A DNA stretch of 64,000 bases from UBA11612 sp965228575 (GCA_965228575.1 CBDDHW010000001.1:124001-188000), one strand, 5' to 3'. Shown: positions 8,666 to 19,230, counted from the first letter of the stretch. Notes: generated by a model from the letters alone, not told the origin. Program-made: numbers and translations.

Positions 8666-9817
8666 TTAGGGGCTATCAAACCTAAATTCTTGGGCGATGA
8701 TCCGTGTGGGATCAGTGTCATCCGCCGGTACAAATTTCTGAATGCGATTGTTCCAGGCGTCTGCAAGATACATATGTCCATTCTCATCGACATCGAAACT
8801 ATGCGGGTTATCCAGTGCGCCAGGCGCGTCTCCGGTAACCCCCCAATAGGTTTGAAGCTCGCCATTTAAATTAAATTTGGCAAAGCGATTATACATCGCC
8901 TCCGCCATCCACAAAGCGCCGTCCTCGGTGATCACAACGCGCGTAGGGCTTCCTACGTTTGTCCACTCGTCGAGAAACTCTCCATTTTCATTGAAGACTT
9001 GAATGCGACGATTATTCCGGTCCGATGTGTAGACCCGGTTTTGGCTATCGACAAAAACCGAATGCACAAGATCGAACTGACCTGGTCCCGATCCCTTTGT
9101 TCCCCATTCCAAAAGGTAGTTACCGTCTCTATCGAATTTCGCGATACGCGAGTTCACATACCCGTCGGCAACATAAAATGTACCATCAGGCAAAAAAGCG
9201 AGTGCCGCCGGCCTGTTAAAGTGGTTCTCATCATCCCCAGCGACGCCCTTTTCGCCGAGGGTCATGACCAACTCTTCCCCGTCATTGGTAAATTTAAGAA
9301 TTTGGTGGCCGTCCCGATCAACAACCCAAAGATGACGGTCGGGATCGTAAGGATTAATTTCAATGTTGTGCGGCAGTACGATGAGATCGTCCCACTGATT
9401 CCAATTCTCAATAACCTCGCCATTTCCATTGAGCACCATGATGTGGTGAAGATCAGTTTTCTCGGAAGGAGGCTTGGTTGCGGTTGTGCTGCGTTCTTCG
9501 AGAACCACGCCGTCCGCGCTAAGCATCGGTGAATTTGGCTGAGTTGCCATCTGATTGGCGTTGCCGATAAATATCCGATTCGCATTGTCGACGGTGACCG
9601 CGATAACAGGTTGGTCCCAGCCATCTATGCCAGGTTTGAACCAACCTTCGACCACCTCATAGGGGCCAGTCTGGTCCAGCCCGCCTTTATTAACTGGCCC
9701 CGCCGAGCTCGATTCTGGTGCCTGGTCTTGTGAGCAGGCTGACAGTCCAGCGCCTACCATTCCTAACAAAGCCAGGGATGCGATAGATAAGCGCCTTGGG
9801 GTCGTGTTTGTACTCAT
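8666..9817 (-). CDS. NHL-repeat beta-propeller lipoprotein
   Basis: 383 residues. The N-terminal signal ends in the lipobox LSAC (Cys about residue 28), so it should be a lipoprotein. At least four NHL-type blades follow, e.g. PDRHLWVVDRDGHQILKF, NSRIAKFDRDGNYLLEWG, NRRIQVFNENGEFLDEW and MYLADAWNNRIQKF. The layout recalls peptidyl-alpha-hydroxyglycine alpha-amidating lyase-like NHL proteins, but NHL propellers also serve as binding platforms, so no enzyme activity is assigned. It is the downstream gene after trpS on the minus strand with a 173-bp gap containing a large palindrome. Confidence 0.8.
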   Translation of the reverse strand: MSTNTTPRRLSIASLALLGMVGAGLSACSQDQAPESSSAGPVNKGGLDQTGPYEVVEGWFKPGIDGWDQPVIAVTVDNANRIFIGNANQMATQPNSPMLSADGVVLEERSTTATKPPSEKTDLHHIMVLNGNGEVIENWNQWDDLIVLPHNIEINPYDPDRHLWVVDRDGHQILKFTNDGEELVMTLGEKGVAGDDENHFNRPAALAFLPDGTFYVADGYVNSRIAKFDRDGNYLLEWGTKGSGPGQFDLVHSVFVDSQNRVYTSDRNNRRIQVFNENGEFLDEWTNVGSPTRVVITEDGALWMAEAMYNRFAKFNLNGELQTYWGVTGDAPGALDNPHSFDVDENGHMYLADAWNNRIQKFVPADDTDPTRIIAQEFRFDSP

Positions 9818-9936
9818 GTGCGTATCGCCCTTCCTAAAATGCCCCTATCCGAACAGGAGCTTTCGATTTCACATCTTCAACTTGGCGAAAAGTGGTCGCC
9901 CTGTCCATTCTCAAGGCACCTTTTATGCCCCGATTA

Positions 9937-9970
9937 TGCTGCACCTTATGCTGCAGCATACGGTGCAGCA
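9937..9970. repeat. 34-bp near-perfect palindrome between trpS and the NHL gene
   Basis: The left arm TGCTGCACC-T-TATGC and right arm GCATA-C-GGTGCAGCA meet at a central TGCA. Only one base pair per arm fails, and TGCTGCA also recurs inside. It lies 20 bp after the trpS stop and about 120 bp before the NHL-lipoprotein start. No T-tract follows on either strand, so it looks more like a protein-binding site or cruciform than a terminator. Confidence 0.6.
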
Positions 9971-9990
9971 AAATGATATATATCAATAAC

Positions 9991-11031
9991 TTACCGGCCG
10001 CGCGGCAAAAATCCGACCGTGGCATATACCTCATTAAGGACGCTCTCAGCGATCTCATCGGCTGTTTCTGCACCGCGCTGCAGCGTCCGGTCGATTTCGG
10101 CAGGATCAGCCATCAAACGCTTCATTTCGGCGGTAATGGGCCCTAGAACGGCCACCGCTGCCTCGGTCAGGCGCGCCTTAAATTGAGAAAATTGCCATCC
10201 CTCCACCTCAGCTAGGACATTTGAGACGGATCTGTCAGTAAGTGCCGCATAGATGTTGAGAAGATTCGAGGCTTCTGGCCTACCCTCAAGACCCTCAGCT
10301 GTTCCGGGCAGTGGTTCGGCATCTGTTGTGGCCTTACGAATCTTCTGAGCAATGTCGTCTTCGCTATCGTTCATATTGATTCGCGAGTAGGCCGAAGGGT
10401 CCGACTTCGACATCTTTTTCGTGCCATCGCGCAAGGACATTACCCTCATCCCCGGGCCCTGGATTACCGGTTCCGGCAACGGGAAAAGGTCTGTTTTGTA
10501 ATCGTTATTAAATTTTTGAGCGATGTCCCGTGTGAGTTCCAAATGTTGTTTCTGGTCTTCGCCGACGGGAACGTGGGTTGCCTTGTAGATGAGAATATCC
10601 GCAGCCATGAGGTTGGGATAAACGTAGAGACCTGCCGAGGCGGCTTCCCGGTTTTTTCCTGCTTTATCCTTGAACTGGGTCATGCGGTTAAGCCACCCAA
10701 GCCGTGCGACACAGTTGAATATCCAGGCAAGCTGCGCATGGGCGGGCACGTGGCTTTGAACAAATAGCGTGTTCGCAGACGGGTCGAGGCCCGCGGCCAT
10801 GTATCCAGCGGCGACTTCGCGAGTTGCGCGCGCCAAATCGTCCGGGTCCTGCCAAATTGTTATGGCGTGGAGATCAACAATGCAAAACAGGCATTCATAG
10901 TTTGCCTGCATGGCCCCCCAATTTCGAATAGCGCCCAGATAATTTCCGAGATGAAGATTTCCTGTCGGCTGAATGCCCGACAAGATTCGGCCTTTTTTGC
11001 CTGCCGTTGGCGGTGTGGACCCGCTGGTCAT
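9991..11031 (-). CDS. trpS: tryptophanyl-tRNA synthetase
   Basis: 346 residues from the ATG at 11031. The open frame extends to a TTG at 11157, but the extra 42 residues are unlike any family member. Class I signatures are GRILSGIQPTGNLHLGNYLGA (HIGH-like HLGN) near the N-terminus and KKMSKSDPS (KMSKS loop) about two thirds along. GEDQKQHLELTRDIAQKFN is also typical. It charges tRNA-Trp in the cytoplasm. It follows murJ on the same strand, an order common in alphaproteobacteria. Confidence 0.97.
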   Translation of the reverse strand: MTSGSTPPTAGKKGRILSGIQPTGNLHLGNYLGAIRNWGAMQANYECLFCIVDLHAITIWQDPDDLARATREVAAGYMAAGLDPSANTLFVQSHVPAHAQLAWIFNCVARLGWLNRMTQFKDKAGKNREAASAGLYVYPNLMAADILIYKATHVPVGEDQKQHLELTRDIAQKFNNDYKTDLFPLPEPVIQGPGMRVMSLRDGTKKMSKSDPSAYSRINMNDSEDDIAQKIRKATTDAEPLPGTAEGLEGRPEASNLLNIYAALTDRSVSNVLAEVEGWQFSQFKARLTEAAVAVLGPITAEMKRLMADPAEIDRTLQRGAETADEIAESVLNEVYATVGFLPRGR

Positions 11032-11179
11032 GGGAAAACCCCTTGCTGTGTTGAACGAATGTTTGGAGCCATCCGTAGCTAACTTGGTGACGTTAGTACC
11101 GGTCAAATAAACCAAGCCAGCGCGCGGGGTGGTAGCGCGCGCACGCGCAATGGTCAAGATACGCTGAACGGCTGCGAGA

Positions 11180-12778
11180 TCATCTCCCGCTACGCCTTAG
11201 ATGAGCGAGATCGGACTTACGGGCTGCGCCCAAAACGATTGCGCTCACCGCAAATACCGCGGAACCTACGCTGACCAGCGCAGCAAGGGCAGTCGCACGT
11301 ACCAATTCAGTGCCAGCCTCCAGACCGGGGCGCCCAAACACTGGGCCTATTTCCGCGTATAGGGCATGCTGTCCAAACCAGAGCACGGCGCTCATAAACG
11401 CGGCGGCGGCAATAATGCGCGGAAGACGATTCAATAGGCGTTTATCGGGCTTAAAATGCCCCCGGTGGAACAGAACAAGTCCGAGCGCCGCGGCGTTAAT
11501 CCAAGCGGACAGCGAGGTCGCCATTGCAATACCGACGTGGCCAAAAATACGCATCAATATGACCGCGAAAACGATATTCATCGTCAGCGCGGCGACCGAA
11601 ATCTTCACAGGCGTTGCGGTGTCGTAACGACCAAAAAATCCTGGCGCAAATGCTTTTACAAGGACATAGGCAGGAAGACCGACAGAGAATGCGACGAGCG
11701 CGGCAGATACAGCGCTGCGGTCCTCTGCGGTAAATTCTCCGCGTTCAAATAAGGTTGCCGTGATCGGTTCTGCAAGGAATGCAATTCCAGCTGCCGCAGG
11801 CACTGTCAAAAGCAAGGAGAGTTCAATGGCTCGGTTCTGGCTATCCGCCGCCGCGCGCTCATCGCCGCCCTGGATTTGGCGAGACAGCAGGGGCAGCAAG
11901 GCGACACCAATGGCAACGCCGACAACACCCAAAGGAAGTTGATTCACGCGATCAGCAAAATACAACCATGATACGGCACCCGCGGACACCAGAGTCGCAA
12001 GTGCGTTGTTGATCAGAATATTGATTTGATAAACGCCAACTCCGAGAGCCAAAGGCAGCATTCGCCGCAATACATCTTTGACGTCCTGGGAAAGTCGGGG
12101 AGGAACAAAGCGTAGATTTGCTGCTGCACGGCGGCACGCGCCCCACATCCAAATAAACTGTAATACGCCTGCGCTGCTTACACCGATTGCCAAGAACGTG
12201 GACACATCTCGGTCAAGACCAACAGCGCTTAAAAGGAAAACGATGAGCGTGATGTTGAGAAGAATAGGCGCTGCGGCGGCGGCGGCAAATCTATCTAAGG
12301 CATTCAATACCCCTGACTGCAAGGACACCAGCGAGATAAAAAATAAATAGGGAAAGGCGATGCGTGCGAGGTCTATGGCTCTATCCATCTCGCCGGTTTC
12401 CGCAAACCCAGGTGCAATTATGGGAATCACCCAGGGCATCAACGCGATCATTCCCGCGCAAAAAAGTCCAAGGATAAGGGCAAGCACAGCCATCGCATCT
12501 TGTGCAAACGCAATCGCACGCGCACGGCCGTCTTTTTCCAGAAGTCCAGAGAACACGGGCACAAATCCAGCCGCGAACGCGCCTTCTGCAAACAAGCGCC
12601 TAAATAAATTGGGAAATTGAAAAGCAACAAAAAATGTGTCGGCCGCAGCACCAGCTCCAAGATGAGCGGCAATTAAAATATCGCGCGCAAACCCTGTTAC
12701 CCGGCTAACGAGGGTAAAGGACCCGACGGTTGTGACCGAACGCAAAAGCGATGGTGCAGATGTAGAGGCTTGAGACAT
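11180..12778 (-). CDS. murJ: lipid II flippase MurJ (MviN)
   Basis: 532 residues, an integral membrane protein with about 14 helices, matching the MurJ/MviN family length. The N-terminus SLLRSVTTVGSFTLVSRVTGFARDILIAAHLGAG, here only quoted in part (VSRVTGFARDILIA), holds the conserved arginines of the first helix. VAFQFPNLFRRLFAEGAFAA and the QINILINNALA region are further family marks. It flips the peptidoglycan precursor lipid II across the inner membrane and is normally essential. It sits between glnD and trpS on the same strand. Confidence 0.96.
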   Translation of the reverse strand: MSQASTSAPSLLRSVTTVGSFTLVSRVTGFARDILIAAHLGAGAAADTFFVAFQFPNLFRRLFAEGAFAAGFVPVFSGLLEKDGRARAIAFAQDAMAVLALILGLFCAGMIALMPWVIPIIAPGFAETGEMDRAIDLARIAFPYLFFISLVSLQSGVLNALDRFAAAAAAPILLNITLIVFLLSAVGLDRDVSTFLAIGVSSAGVLQFIWMWGACRRAAANLRFVPPRLSQDVKDVLRRMLPLALGVGVYQINILINNALATLVSAGAVSWLYFADRVNQLPLGVVGVAIGVALLPLLSRQIQGGDERAAADSQNRAIELSLLLTVPAAAGIAFLAEPITATLFERGEFTAEDRSAVSAALVAFSVGLPAYVLVKAFAPGFFGRYDTATPVKISVAALTMNIVFAVILMRIFGHVGIAMATSLSAWINAAALGLVLFHRGHFKPDKRLLNRLPRIIAAAAFMSAVLWFGQHALYAEIGPVFGRPGLEAGTELVRATALAALVSVGSAVFAVSAIVLGAARKSDLAHLRRSGR

Positions 12779-12893
12779 ACCTATCGATATCTACATTATT
12801 AAAGACCGCAGGGAAATCGGCCTGACGTCTCAGCCGGCATGCCTTTTATTTTTGGTTTATTTGTGACGACAACGGCGCGCTCATGGCCGCAAA

Positions 12894-15704
12894 TTAACCC
12901 GCCGCAACGCGCTTTTTCTTTTTTGTCTTAGCCGTCGGCGCCGCGGTTTTGCGCCTGCGGACAGAGACCGCCTCTTTTTTAACTCCGATCGCCTCACCAA
13001 GCGCGTCACGAATTTGCCGAATTTTGGTGTCGTGCTCCACACGCATGCCAAAAATATCTTTGACATAGAACACATCGACCACTCTCTCGCCGTACGTCGA
13101 GATATGAGCGGAGAATATCTGAAGTCCAAGATCGGTCATTGCCTTTGTGATATCAGCCAAGAAGCCAGGGCGATCGTGACCGTTGATTTCAATAACGCTG
13201 CAAACCTTTGACGCCGTGTTGTCAATGATGACCCGCGGGGGCACTTCAAGGGCGCGGGCACGCTCAGGCAACCGCGATGTCACTTTGGGCAATTCGGCTT
13301 TGAAGCGCAGGCGGCCTTCGAGAATCGCTGACACGCGGGATTTTATCCGCTCCGTGCGGCTTTCAGATGAAATGGCGTGCGCTTGCTGATCTTGGATGGA
13401 AAACGTATCGAGCACCGTTCCATTAGAAAATGTCAGAATTTTTGCATCGACGACGGAAACTCCAACAAGGGTAAGCGCCCGGGCAATATCGGCAAATAAA
13501 CCTGGATGATCTTGCGTATAGATCACCATATGAGTTGCATCACGCTCTTCATCAACCATGAAATCGAAGGACAACTTACTACCGGCCTCATCTGCACTAC
13601 GCATAAAACGGGCATAGCGTTCCTGGAGTTCCAAATCGAACGTCAACCAAAACGCCGGTGGTGCAATATTCAGATACTTGCTCCGCGCGTCCTCCGGCCA
13701 ATCTGAGAGCCGTGCCGCCAGAGCCTCTTGCGCAGCGGTTACGCGCGCATCAACACCGCCGGCCGCTTGACCGCCGTGCATGTGCTGGTCGGCCCGCATG
13801 TAAAGTTCGCGCAGCAGTGTCGCTTTCCAGTTGTTCCAAACATTTGGGCCGACGGCGCGGATGTCCGCACAGGTCAGAATCAGCAAGAGTTTTAGTCGCT
13901 CCAATGATTGCACCGCGTCACAGAATTGCTTGATGGTTTGCGGATCATCAAGATCACGCTTAAACGCCGTCGCGCTCATAAGGAGGTGGTTGAGCACTAA
14001 CCAACTTACCGTTTCAGTTTCTTCATCCGACAAGCCAAGACGAGGGCACAACTCCAAAGCAATGTCCGCCCCAAGCACAGAATGATCTCCGCCCCTCCCT
14101 TTGGCGATATCATGGAGAAGGGTAGCAACATAAAGCGCACGGCGAGACTGAATTTTACTGACAACTTCTGTTGCGATCGGTAACTCGTCCTTCAGACGTC
14201 CAGTTTCAATTCGATGCAGAATTCCGATAGCGCGAATGGTGTGCTCATCGGTGGTATAGACATGGTACATATCGTACTGCATCTGCGCGACAACACGCGC
14301 AAAGTCGGGAATAAAGCGCCCAAAGACGTCGCACTCGCTCATTAAACGCAGCGTCGCTTCCGGACCTTTTTCCGACGTTAGAATATCCATGAATATGCGA
14401 TTGACATCGGAGTTCTTGCGAAACCGGGAGATGCGCCGCGCACTATTGGATATAATACGCAATGTCGTGGGGTGAAAATCCAATCCGTGGTTAAGAGCCG
14501 TCCGAAAAACTCTCATCAATTGAATTGGGTCTGCTTCGAAAAATTCTTCCTCAAGGACTGAAATACGATTTCCGTCTACAGGAAATCCATCAACCATCCG
14601 CGTTCTTAATGCGGCTGGCAGCCAGAACTTGGGCTTCCGCCGGCCCCGCTCATCAAGAAGTGTGCAGAAAATGCGTGTCAGGTCTCCGACATCACGCGCT
14701 ACCAGAAAGTAGTGCTTCATAAATCTTTCGGTCGCCGTAGCTCCGGGCCGATCGACATATCCAAGCTTGGGGGCAATTTCGCGCTGGAGGTCAAAGGTGA
14801 GCCGATTGTCGGTTCGTCCCGTGATATAATGAATATGACATCGTACCGACGAGAGGAAATCGCGGGCCTTTATAAAACGGCTTGCAGCGTCATCATCAAT
14901 CACGCTCATACTCTCGAGTTTCCGCACGTCTGAAATGTCGTAAAGATACTTAGAGATCCAATACAATGTGTGTAGATCGCGTAGCCCGCCTTTATCTTCC
15001 TTGACGTTTGGTTCCAAACGATACCGTGAATCGCCAAGTTTTTTGTGCCGTTGGTCACGCTCATCTAACTTCGCTTGAATAAACTCCTTCGCCGTGCCGC
15101 GCTTGATTTCTTTTTTGAAACGCGAAGTGAGTTCACCGGCCAAGTCCTGATCGCCCCACACCCAACGCGCTTCAAGCAGCGTTGTTCGAATCGTCATGTC
15201 GGCTTTGGCATGTGAAATATTTTCGTCTACCGACCGGACAGCGTGGCCGACTTTCAATCCTAAATCCCACAGCAGGTAGAGCATGAATTCGACAAGATGC
15301 TCCGTGAACGGCGTAGGTTTGTAGGGCAACAAAAACAGTAGATCGACATCGGAGAGCGGCGCGAGCTCTCCGCGTCCGTACCCTCCAATCGCGACAATAC
15401 TAGTGCGTTCGCCAGTCGTGGGGACTCCGCGCCGAACGGTGTGCGTCGTCGCGTAATCGAAAATAATTCGGATGATTTGATCTGTTAGATAACTGTGCGC
15501 CGCGACTGCGTCTGTACCGGTGTATGACCCCTTTTCAAAGCGATTGCGAATGGTGTCAAAACCCTTGGTGTAGGCGCTCTTAATTATATCCAAGAGTTCG
15601 GCACGTTTTGCTTCCTCACCTGCGTTTTCAGAAACTGACAGGTTCAGCGCCGCATGAATTTTACGGCGATCAATTATCTCTCGGGGTTTATAGATATGAG
15701 TCAC
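12894..15704 (-). CDS. glnD: bifunctional PII uridylyltransferase/uridylyl-removing enzyme
   Basis: 936 residues from a GTG at 15704 with an AGG six bases before it. The domains in order are a nucleotidyltransferase with GGYGRGELAPLSDVDLLF near residue 110, an HD phosphohydrolase domain with LLHDIAKGRGGDHS in the middle, and two C-terminal ACT domains (YTQDHPGLFADIARALTLVG and INGHDRPGFLADITKAMTDLG) that sense glutamine. It adds and removes UMP on PII proteins to set nitrogen regulation. The C-terminus is a basic, lysine-rich tail. It follows the small membrane-protein gene and precedes murJ. Confidence 0.97.
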   Translation of the reverse strand: MTHIYKPREIIDRRKIHAALNLSVSENAGEEAKRAELLDIIKSAYTKGFDTIRNRFEKGSYTGTDAVAAHSYLTDQIIRIIFDYATTHTVRRGVPTTGERTSIVAIGGYGRGELAPLSDVDLLFLLPYKPTPFTEHLVEFMLYLLWDLGLKVGHAVRSVDENISHAKADMTIRTTLLEARWVWGDQDLAGELTSRFKKEIKRGTAKEFIQAKLDERDQRHKKLGDSRYRLEPNVKEDKGGLRDLHTLYWISKYLYDISDVRKLESMSVIDDDAASRFIKARDFLSSVRCHIHYITGRTDNRLTFDLQREIAPKLGYVDRPGATATERFMKHYFLVARDVGDLTRIFCTLLDERGRRKPKFWLPAALRTRMVDGFPVDGNRISVLEEEFFEADPIQLMRVFRTALNHGLDFHPTTLRIISNSARRISRFRKNSDVNRIFMDILTSEKGPEATLRLMSECDVFGRFIPDFARVVAQMQYDMYHVYTTDEHTIRAIGILHRIETGRLKDELPIATEVVSKIQSRRALYVATLLHDIAKGRGGDHSVLGADIALELCPRLGLSDEETETVSWLVLNHLLMSATAFKRDLDDPQTIKQFCDAVQSLERLKLLLILTCADIRAVGPNVWNNWKATLLRELYMRADQHMHGGQAAGGVDARVTAAQEALAARLSDWPEDARSKYLNIAPPAFWLTFDLELQERYARFMRSADEAGSKLSFDFMVDEERDATHMVIYTQDHPGLFADIARALTLVGVSVVDAKILTFSNGTVLDTFSIQDQQAHAISSESRTERIKSRVSAILEGRLRFKAELPKVTSRLPERARALEVPPRVIIDNTASKVCSVIEINGHDRPGFLADITKAMTDLGLQIFSAHISTYGERVVDVFYVKDIFGMRVEHDTKIRQIRDALGEAIGVKKEAVSVRRRKTAAPTAKTKKKKRVAAG

Positions 15705-15754
15705 GAGTTACCTGGGTCGGACGAAGCAAAAAAATGATAAAAACTAGAATGGGC

Positions 15755-16147
15755 TTACTTTAACTTAAAGCCTTGCTGACGGGCCTGCTCTTCCGATACG
15801 TGGATGACGCGTTCTTTCTGCGGCTGCCTCAAGGGTGAAGGTTTAACTGCAGGACTCGATGTCGTTGTTCCAGATTTAGCCAAGCTTTCAATTGCGAATT
15901 TTGACCTGACCCTCGCGCTGACAATCGCAAGCAATTCTATCGTTTTCGCTTGAGCTACAAAAATCAGCGCGAGTAAAAACGCCGCGATGGCACCGATCAT
16001 GGCGTAGCTATCTGTCACCCATTCATAATTGGAAAATGCCAACATCATACATATACCGCTCGCGATGAGGCATAAAACGCCCATACCCGAAAGAATACGT
16101 GCAATGGCGGGAATATTTGGCTTGTCAGGGTCTACTTCAAACACCAT
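15755..16147 (-). CDS. unrecognised small membrane protein
   Basis: 130 residues. Two hydrophobic helices (about residues 17-38 and 46-66) are followed by a charged cytoplasmic-looking tail with a Pro/Ser-rich segment and the end VIHVSEEQARQQGFKLK. I do not recognise the family. It lies between mutS and glnD on the same strand, 50 bp before glnD and 85 bp after mutS, and may be co-transcribed with them. Its base use resembles its neighbours. Confidence 0.6.
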   Translation of the reverse strand: MVFEVDPDKPNIPAIARILSGMGVLCLIASGICMMLAFSNYEWVTDSYAMIGAIAAFLLALIFVAQAKTIELLAIVSARVRSKFAIESLAKSGTTTSSPAVKPSPLRQPQKERVIHVSEEQARQQGFKLK

Positions 16148-16232
16148 GTGATATCTCTAGCACGGGCAATTTGGTCGATGACTTTCACCTATTATAGCAG
16201 ACACATTGCCAAAGCGTGAGCCGCATTGAGAC

Positions 16233-19058
16233 CTACCTATCGCCCGCCGCAACAAGAGCTTTAAGCTTATAGAGAACGTCCAACGCCTCGCGGGGTGTCA
16301 TCGAATCTGGGGCAAGTTCGTTTAAAGCGCCTTCAAGTTCGGACGTTTTGTGCTCGCCATGATCAAAAGGGGCTCCTGGCTGCACGGTTTGCACAGACGC
16401 GAATAACGGTAAGTCTTCGGCAATTTTAGTTGACGATGTCCCCTGGCCGTCTTTTTCCAGTCGGGCAAGGACCTCTTGCGCGCGCGCAACAACCGAAGGC
16501 GGCAAACCAGCGAGCCGGCCAACATGAATCCCATATGACCGGTCGGCTGTCCCGGGCGCAACTTCGTGCAAAAAAACGATATCGTCCTGCCATTCCTTCA
16601 CGCGCATCGTGTGCGGTGCGAGTTCGCCGAGGCGAGACGATAACGCTGTAAGTTCGTGGTAATGGGTTGCAAACAACGCCCGGCACTCATTGACATCGTG
16701 TAAATGCTCTAGCGTCGCCCAGGCGATTGAAAGTCCATCGAACGTTGCCGTTCCACGTCCGATCTCATCGAGAACAACGAGGGAACGGGATGTTGCCTGA
16801 TTTAATATTATCGCCGTTTCAACCATCTCGACCATGAAGGTCGAGCGACCGCGCGCCAGATCATCGGCTGCGCCAACACGTGAAAATAGTCGATCGACGA
16901 CACCAATATGAGCCGCACGTGCGGGAACGTATGACCCCATTTGCGCCATAAGTGCAATCAATGCGTTTTGCCGCAAAAATGTACTTTTCCCAGCCATGTT
17001 TGGGCCGGTCACGAGCCAGAGCCGTCCGGTGCCATCTGGTTCCGCGTTACTGTTCAAATTGCAACTGTTTGCAACAAAGGCCGCATCACCAGTTGCCTTC
17101 AAAGCCTCTTCGACCACCGGGTGGCGACCCTCATGTATATCGAACGCCACGCCATCGTCTATTCGCGGCCGGCAGTAGTTTTGCTCCACGGCAAGATGCG
17201 CGAGCGCTGCGGATACATCTAAAGATGCCATAGCGGACGCAGTTTTCGCGATATCATCGCTTCGTGCCGTCACCTCTCCAATAAGGTCGTCGAAGAGATT
17301 TAATTCAAGCGCTAGTGTTTTGTCGGCCGCGGACCGTATTTTGTCTTCAAGCTCAGAGAGCTCGACTGTGGTAAATCGCATCGCGTTGGCCATGGTCTGA
17401 CGATGAATGAAGATTGCGGTTTCACTGCCTGCGGATTCAATCGCCCGAGCCTCCTCGACCAACCGCTCTCCATGCTTGGTGGGAACTTCGATGTAATACC
17501 CGAGCACATTGTTATGCCGAACTTTAAGCGATGTGATCCCACTGAGTTCAGCGTACTTTGTCTGTAGACCAGCGATCAGCTTTCGGCTTGAGTCCCGAAG
17601 AATTCTTAAGTCATCAAGCTGAGGGTCATACCCCGCGGCAATAAACCCTCCATCACGAGCCAGTAATGGTAGGTTATCGGCAAGAGATCTCGTAAGTCGC
17701 TCAACCAGCGGCCCATGGTGACCAAGAGCATTGAGATCTGTCGCCACAGGCGGGGGCGGAGGGAGAAAAGTTTTTGAAAGCGATTCAATCGCTTGCTGTA
17801 TGCGCGGACCTTGCTCCAATCCATCGCGGATAGCCGCTAAGTCTCGCGGTCCACCGCGGCCAAGCGATATACGCGTTAGCGCACGTTCGATATCCGGACA
17901 GGCGCGCAAGATGTCTCGGACATCATCGCGCACGCGGTTTGCCTGGACAAAAAACTCAACCCCATTAAGGCGCTCATTTATGGTCTCTGCGTTCGTTAAG
18001 GGTGCACTGAGGCGCGCTGAGACCAAGCGCGCTCCGGCGCTGGTTATCGTGCGATCCATTGCATGCAGAAGGCTGCCCTTTTTCTCACCGCTTAAGGTTT
18101 GAATAAATTCGAGATTGCGCCGCGTCGCCGCATCGATCTCCATGACCTCGCCAGACAAGTGGCGCTGAGGCGATCCAAGGCGCGGGAGCTTGCCCTTTTG
18201 CGTGAGTTCAACATAGTCGACCAGCGCTCCGGCTGCGGCCGTTTCAGCCCTGGAGAAATCTCCAAACGCATCAAGCGCACCCACCGCGTACATACTCTCT
18301 AAACGTTTGCGCGCGTTCTCTGAATCAAATCTTGGCGCGGAAACAGGGCTCAAGGCGTGCTTCCACGGCTTTAAGGCTTCCGCAACCTCAGCGTCCTCAA
18401 GAAGCTTGTCTGGCAAAAGCATTTCTCCAGGATCGAGCCGGGCGACAACGGCCGACAAGTTCAGGCGAGACACGGGTTGGATGTGAAAGTCACCCGTCGA
18501 CATATCGAGCCAAGCGATCCCAAATTCTGATTTTGGGTCACTGCGTACCTGAGCTAGAGCCACCAAGTAATTATGTGCGCGAGACTCTAAAAGTGCATCT
18601 TCGGTGAGTGTTCCGGGCGTTATCAACCGAACAACGCCGCGCTTTACGACTGATTTCGAACCCCGTTTTTTTGCTTCAACCGGGCTCTCCATTTGTTCGC
18701 AAACCGCGACTTTAAAACCCGCGCGTATAAGTCGGGAAAGATAATTTTCATGCGAGTGCACGGGAACACCACACATTGGAATATCTTCACCAAGGTGCTT
18801 GCCGCGTTTTGTGAGCGCGATATCGAGTGTCTTTGCTGCGTTCACCGCATCATCGAAAAATAATTCGTAAAAATCGCCCATCCGGTAGAACACGAGGGCA
18901 TCCGGATAACTTTCCTTCACGTCCATATATTGAGCCATCATCGGTGTCATGCCCGCACGCGACGGTGACGGTATTCCATTGTTTTGTGGTTCCGAGTCTA
19001 TGGATTCGTCGCGCACGAAAGGCCCTCTTCGGATCGTGGAGTCAGAAAATATCTGCAC
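16233..19058 (-). CDS. mutS: DNA mismatch repair protein MutS
   Basis: 941 residues from a GTG at 19058. An ATG at 18950 would start at MTPMMAQYMDVKE, the first conserved block, so the first 36 residues are uncertain. The mismatch-recognition motif FYRMGDFYELFFDDA is present, including the Phe-x-Glu. The Walker A GPNMAGKSTFLRQNA, the Walker B region VVLDEIGRGTATFDGLSIAW and the FATHYHEL switch complete the ABC ATPase. It finds base mismatches after replication. It diverges from maeB across a 172-bp gap. Confidence 0.97.
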   Translation of the reverse strand: MQIFSDSTIRRGPFVRDESIDSEPQNNGIPSPSRAGMTPMMAQYMDVKESYPDALVFYRMGDFYELFFDDAVNAAKTLDIALTKRGKHLGEDIPMCGVPVHSHENYLSRLIRAGFKVAVCEQMESPVEAKKRGSKSVVKRGVVRLITPGTLTEDALLESRAHNYLVALAQVRSDPKSEFGIAWLDMSTGDFHIQPVSRLNLSAVVARLDPGEMLLPDKLLEDAEVAEALKPWKHALSPVSAPRFDSENARKRLESMYAVGALDAFGDFSRAETAAAGALVDYVELTQKGKLPRLGSPQRHLSGEVMEIDAATRRNLEFIQTLSGEKKGSLLHAMDRTITSAGARLVSARLSAPLTNAETINERLNGVEFFVQANRVRDDVRDILRACPDIERALTRISLGRGGPRDLAAIRDGLEQGPRIQQAIESLSKTFLPPPPPVATDLNALGHHGPLVERLTRSLADNLPLLARDGGFIAAGYDPQLDDLRILRDSSRKLIAGLQTKYAELSGITSLKVRHNNVLGYYIEVPTKHGERLVEEARAIESAGSETAIFIHRQTMANAMRFTTVELSELEDKIRSAADKTLALELNLFDDLIGEVTARSDDIAKTASAMASLDVSAALAHLAVEQNYCRPRIDDGVAFDIHEGRHPVVEEALKATGDAAFVANSCNLNSNAEPDGTGRLWLVTGPNMAGKSTFLRQNALIALMAQMGSYVPARAAHIGVVDRLFSRVGAADDLARGRSTFMVEMVETAIILNQATSRSLVVLDEIGRGTATFDGLSIAWATLEHLHDVNECRALFATHYHELTALSSRLGELAPHTMRVKEWQDDIVFLHEVAPGTADRSYGIHVGRLAGLPPSVVARAQEVLARLEKDGQGTSSTKIAEDLPLFASVQTVQPGAPFDHGEHKTSELEGALNELAPDSMTPREALDVLYKLKALVAAGDR

Positions 19059-19230
19059 GGGAGATCTTCATATCGCCCCCGCAGTGCGCCGAAGATCAGA
19101 GATTGTGATGAATAACGCAAGCCCAGGTTTGAAGGACCACTTTGCATAGCCTGCGCCCTGCGGCACAATAGGTTGATAGAGCGAAAAATTTAGAGGTTGG
19201 CGCAAGGCGTAGCGCCATACGGGCGAGACC

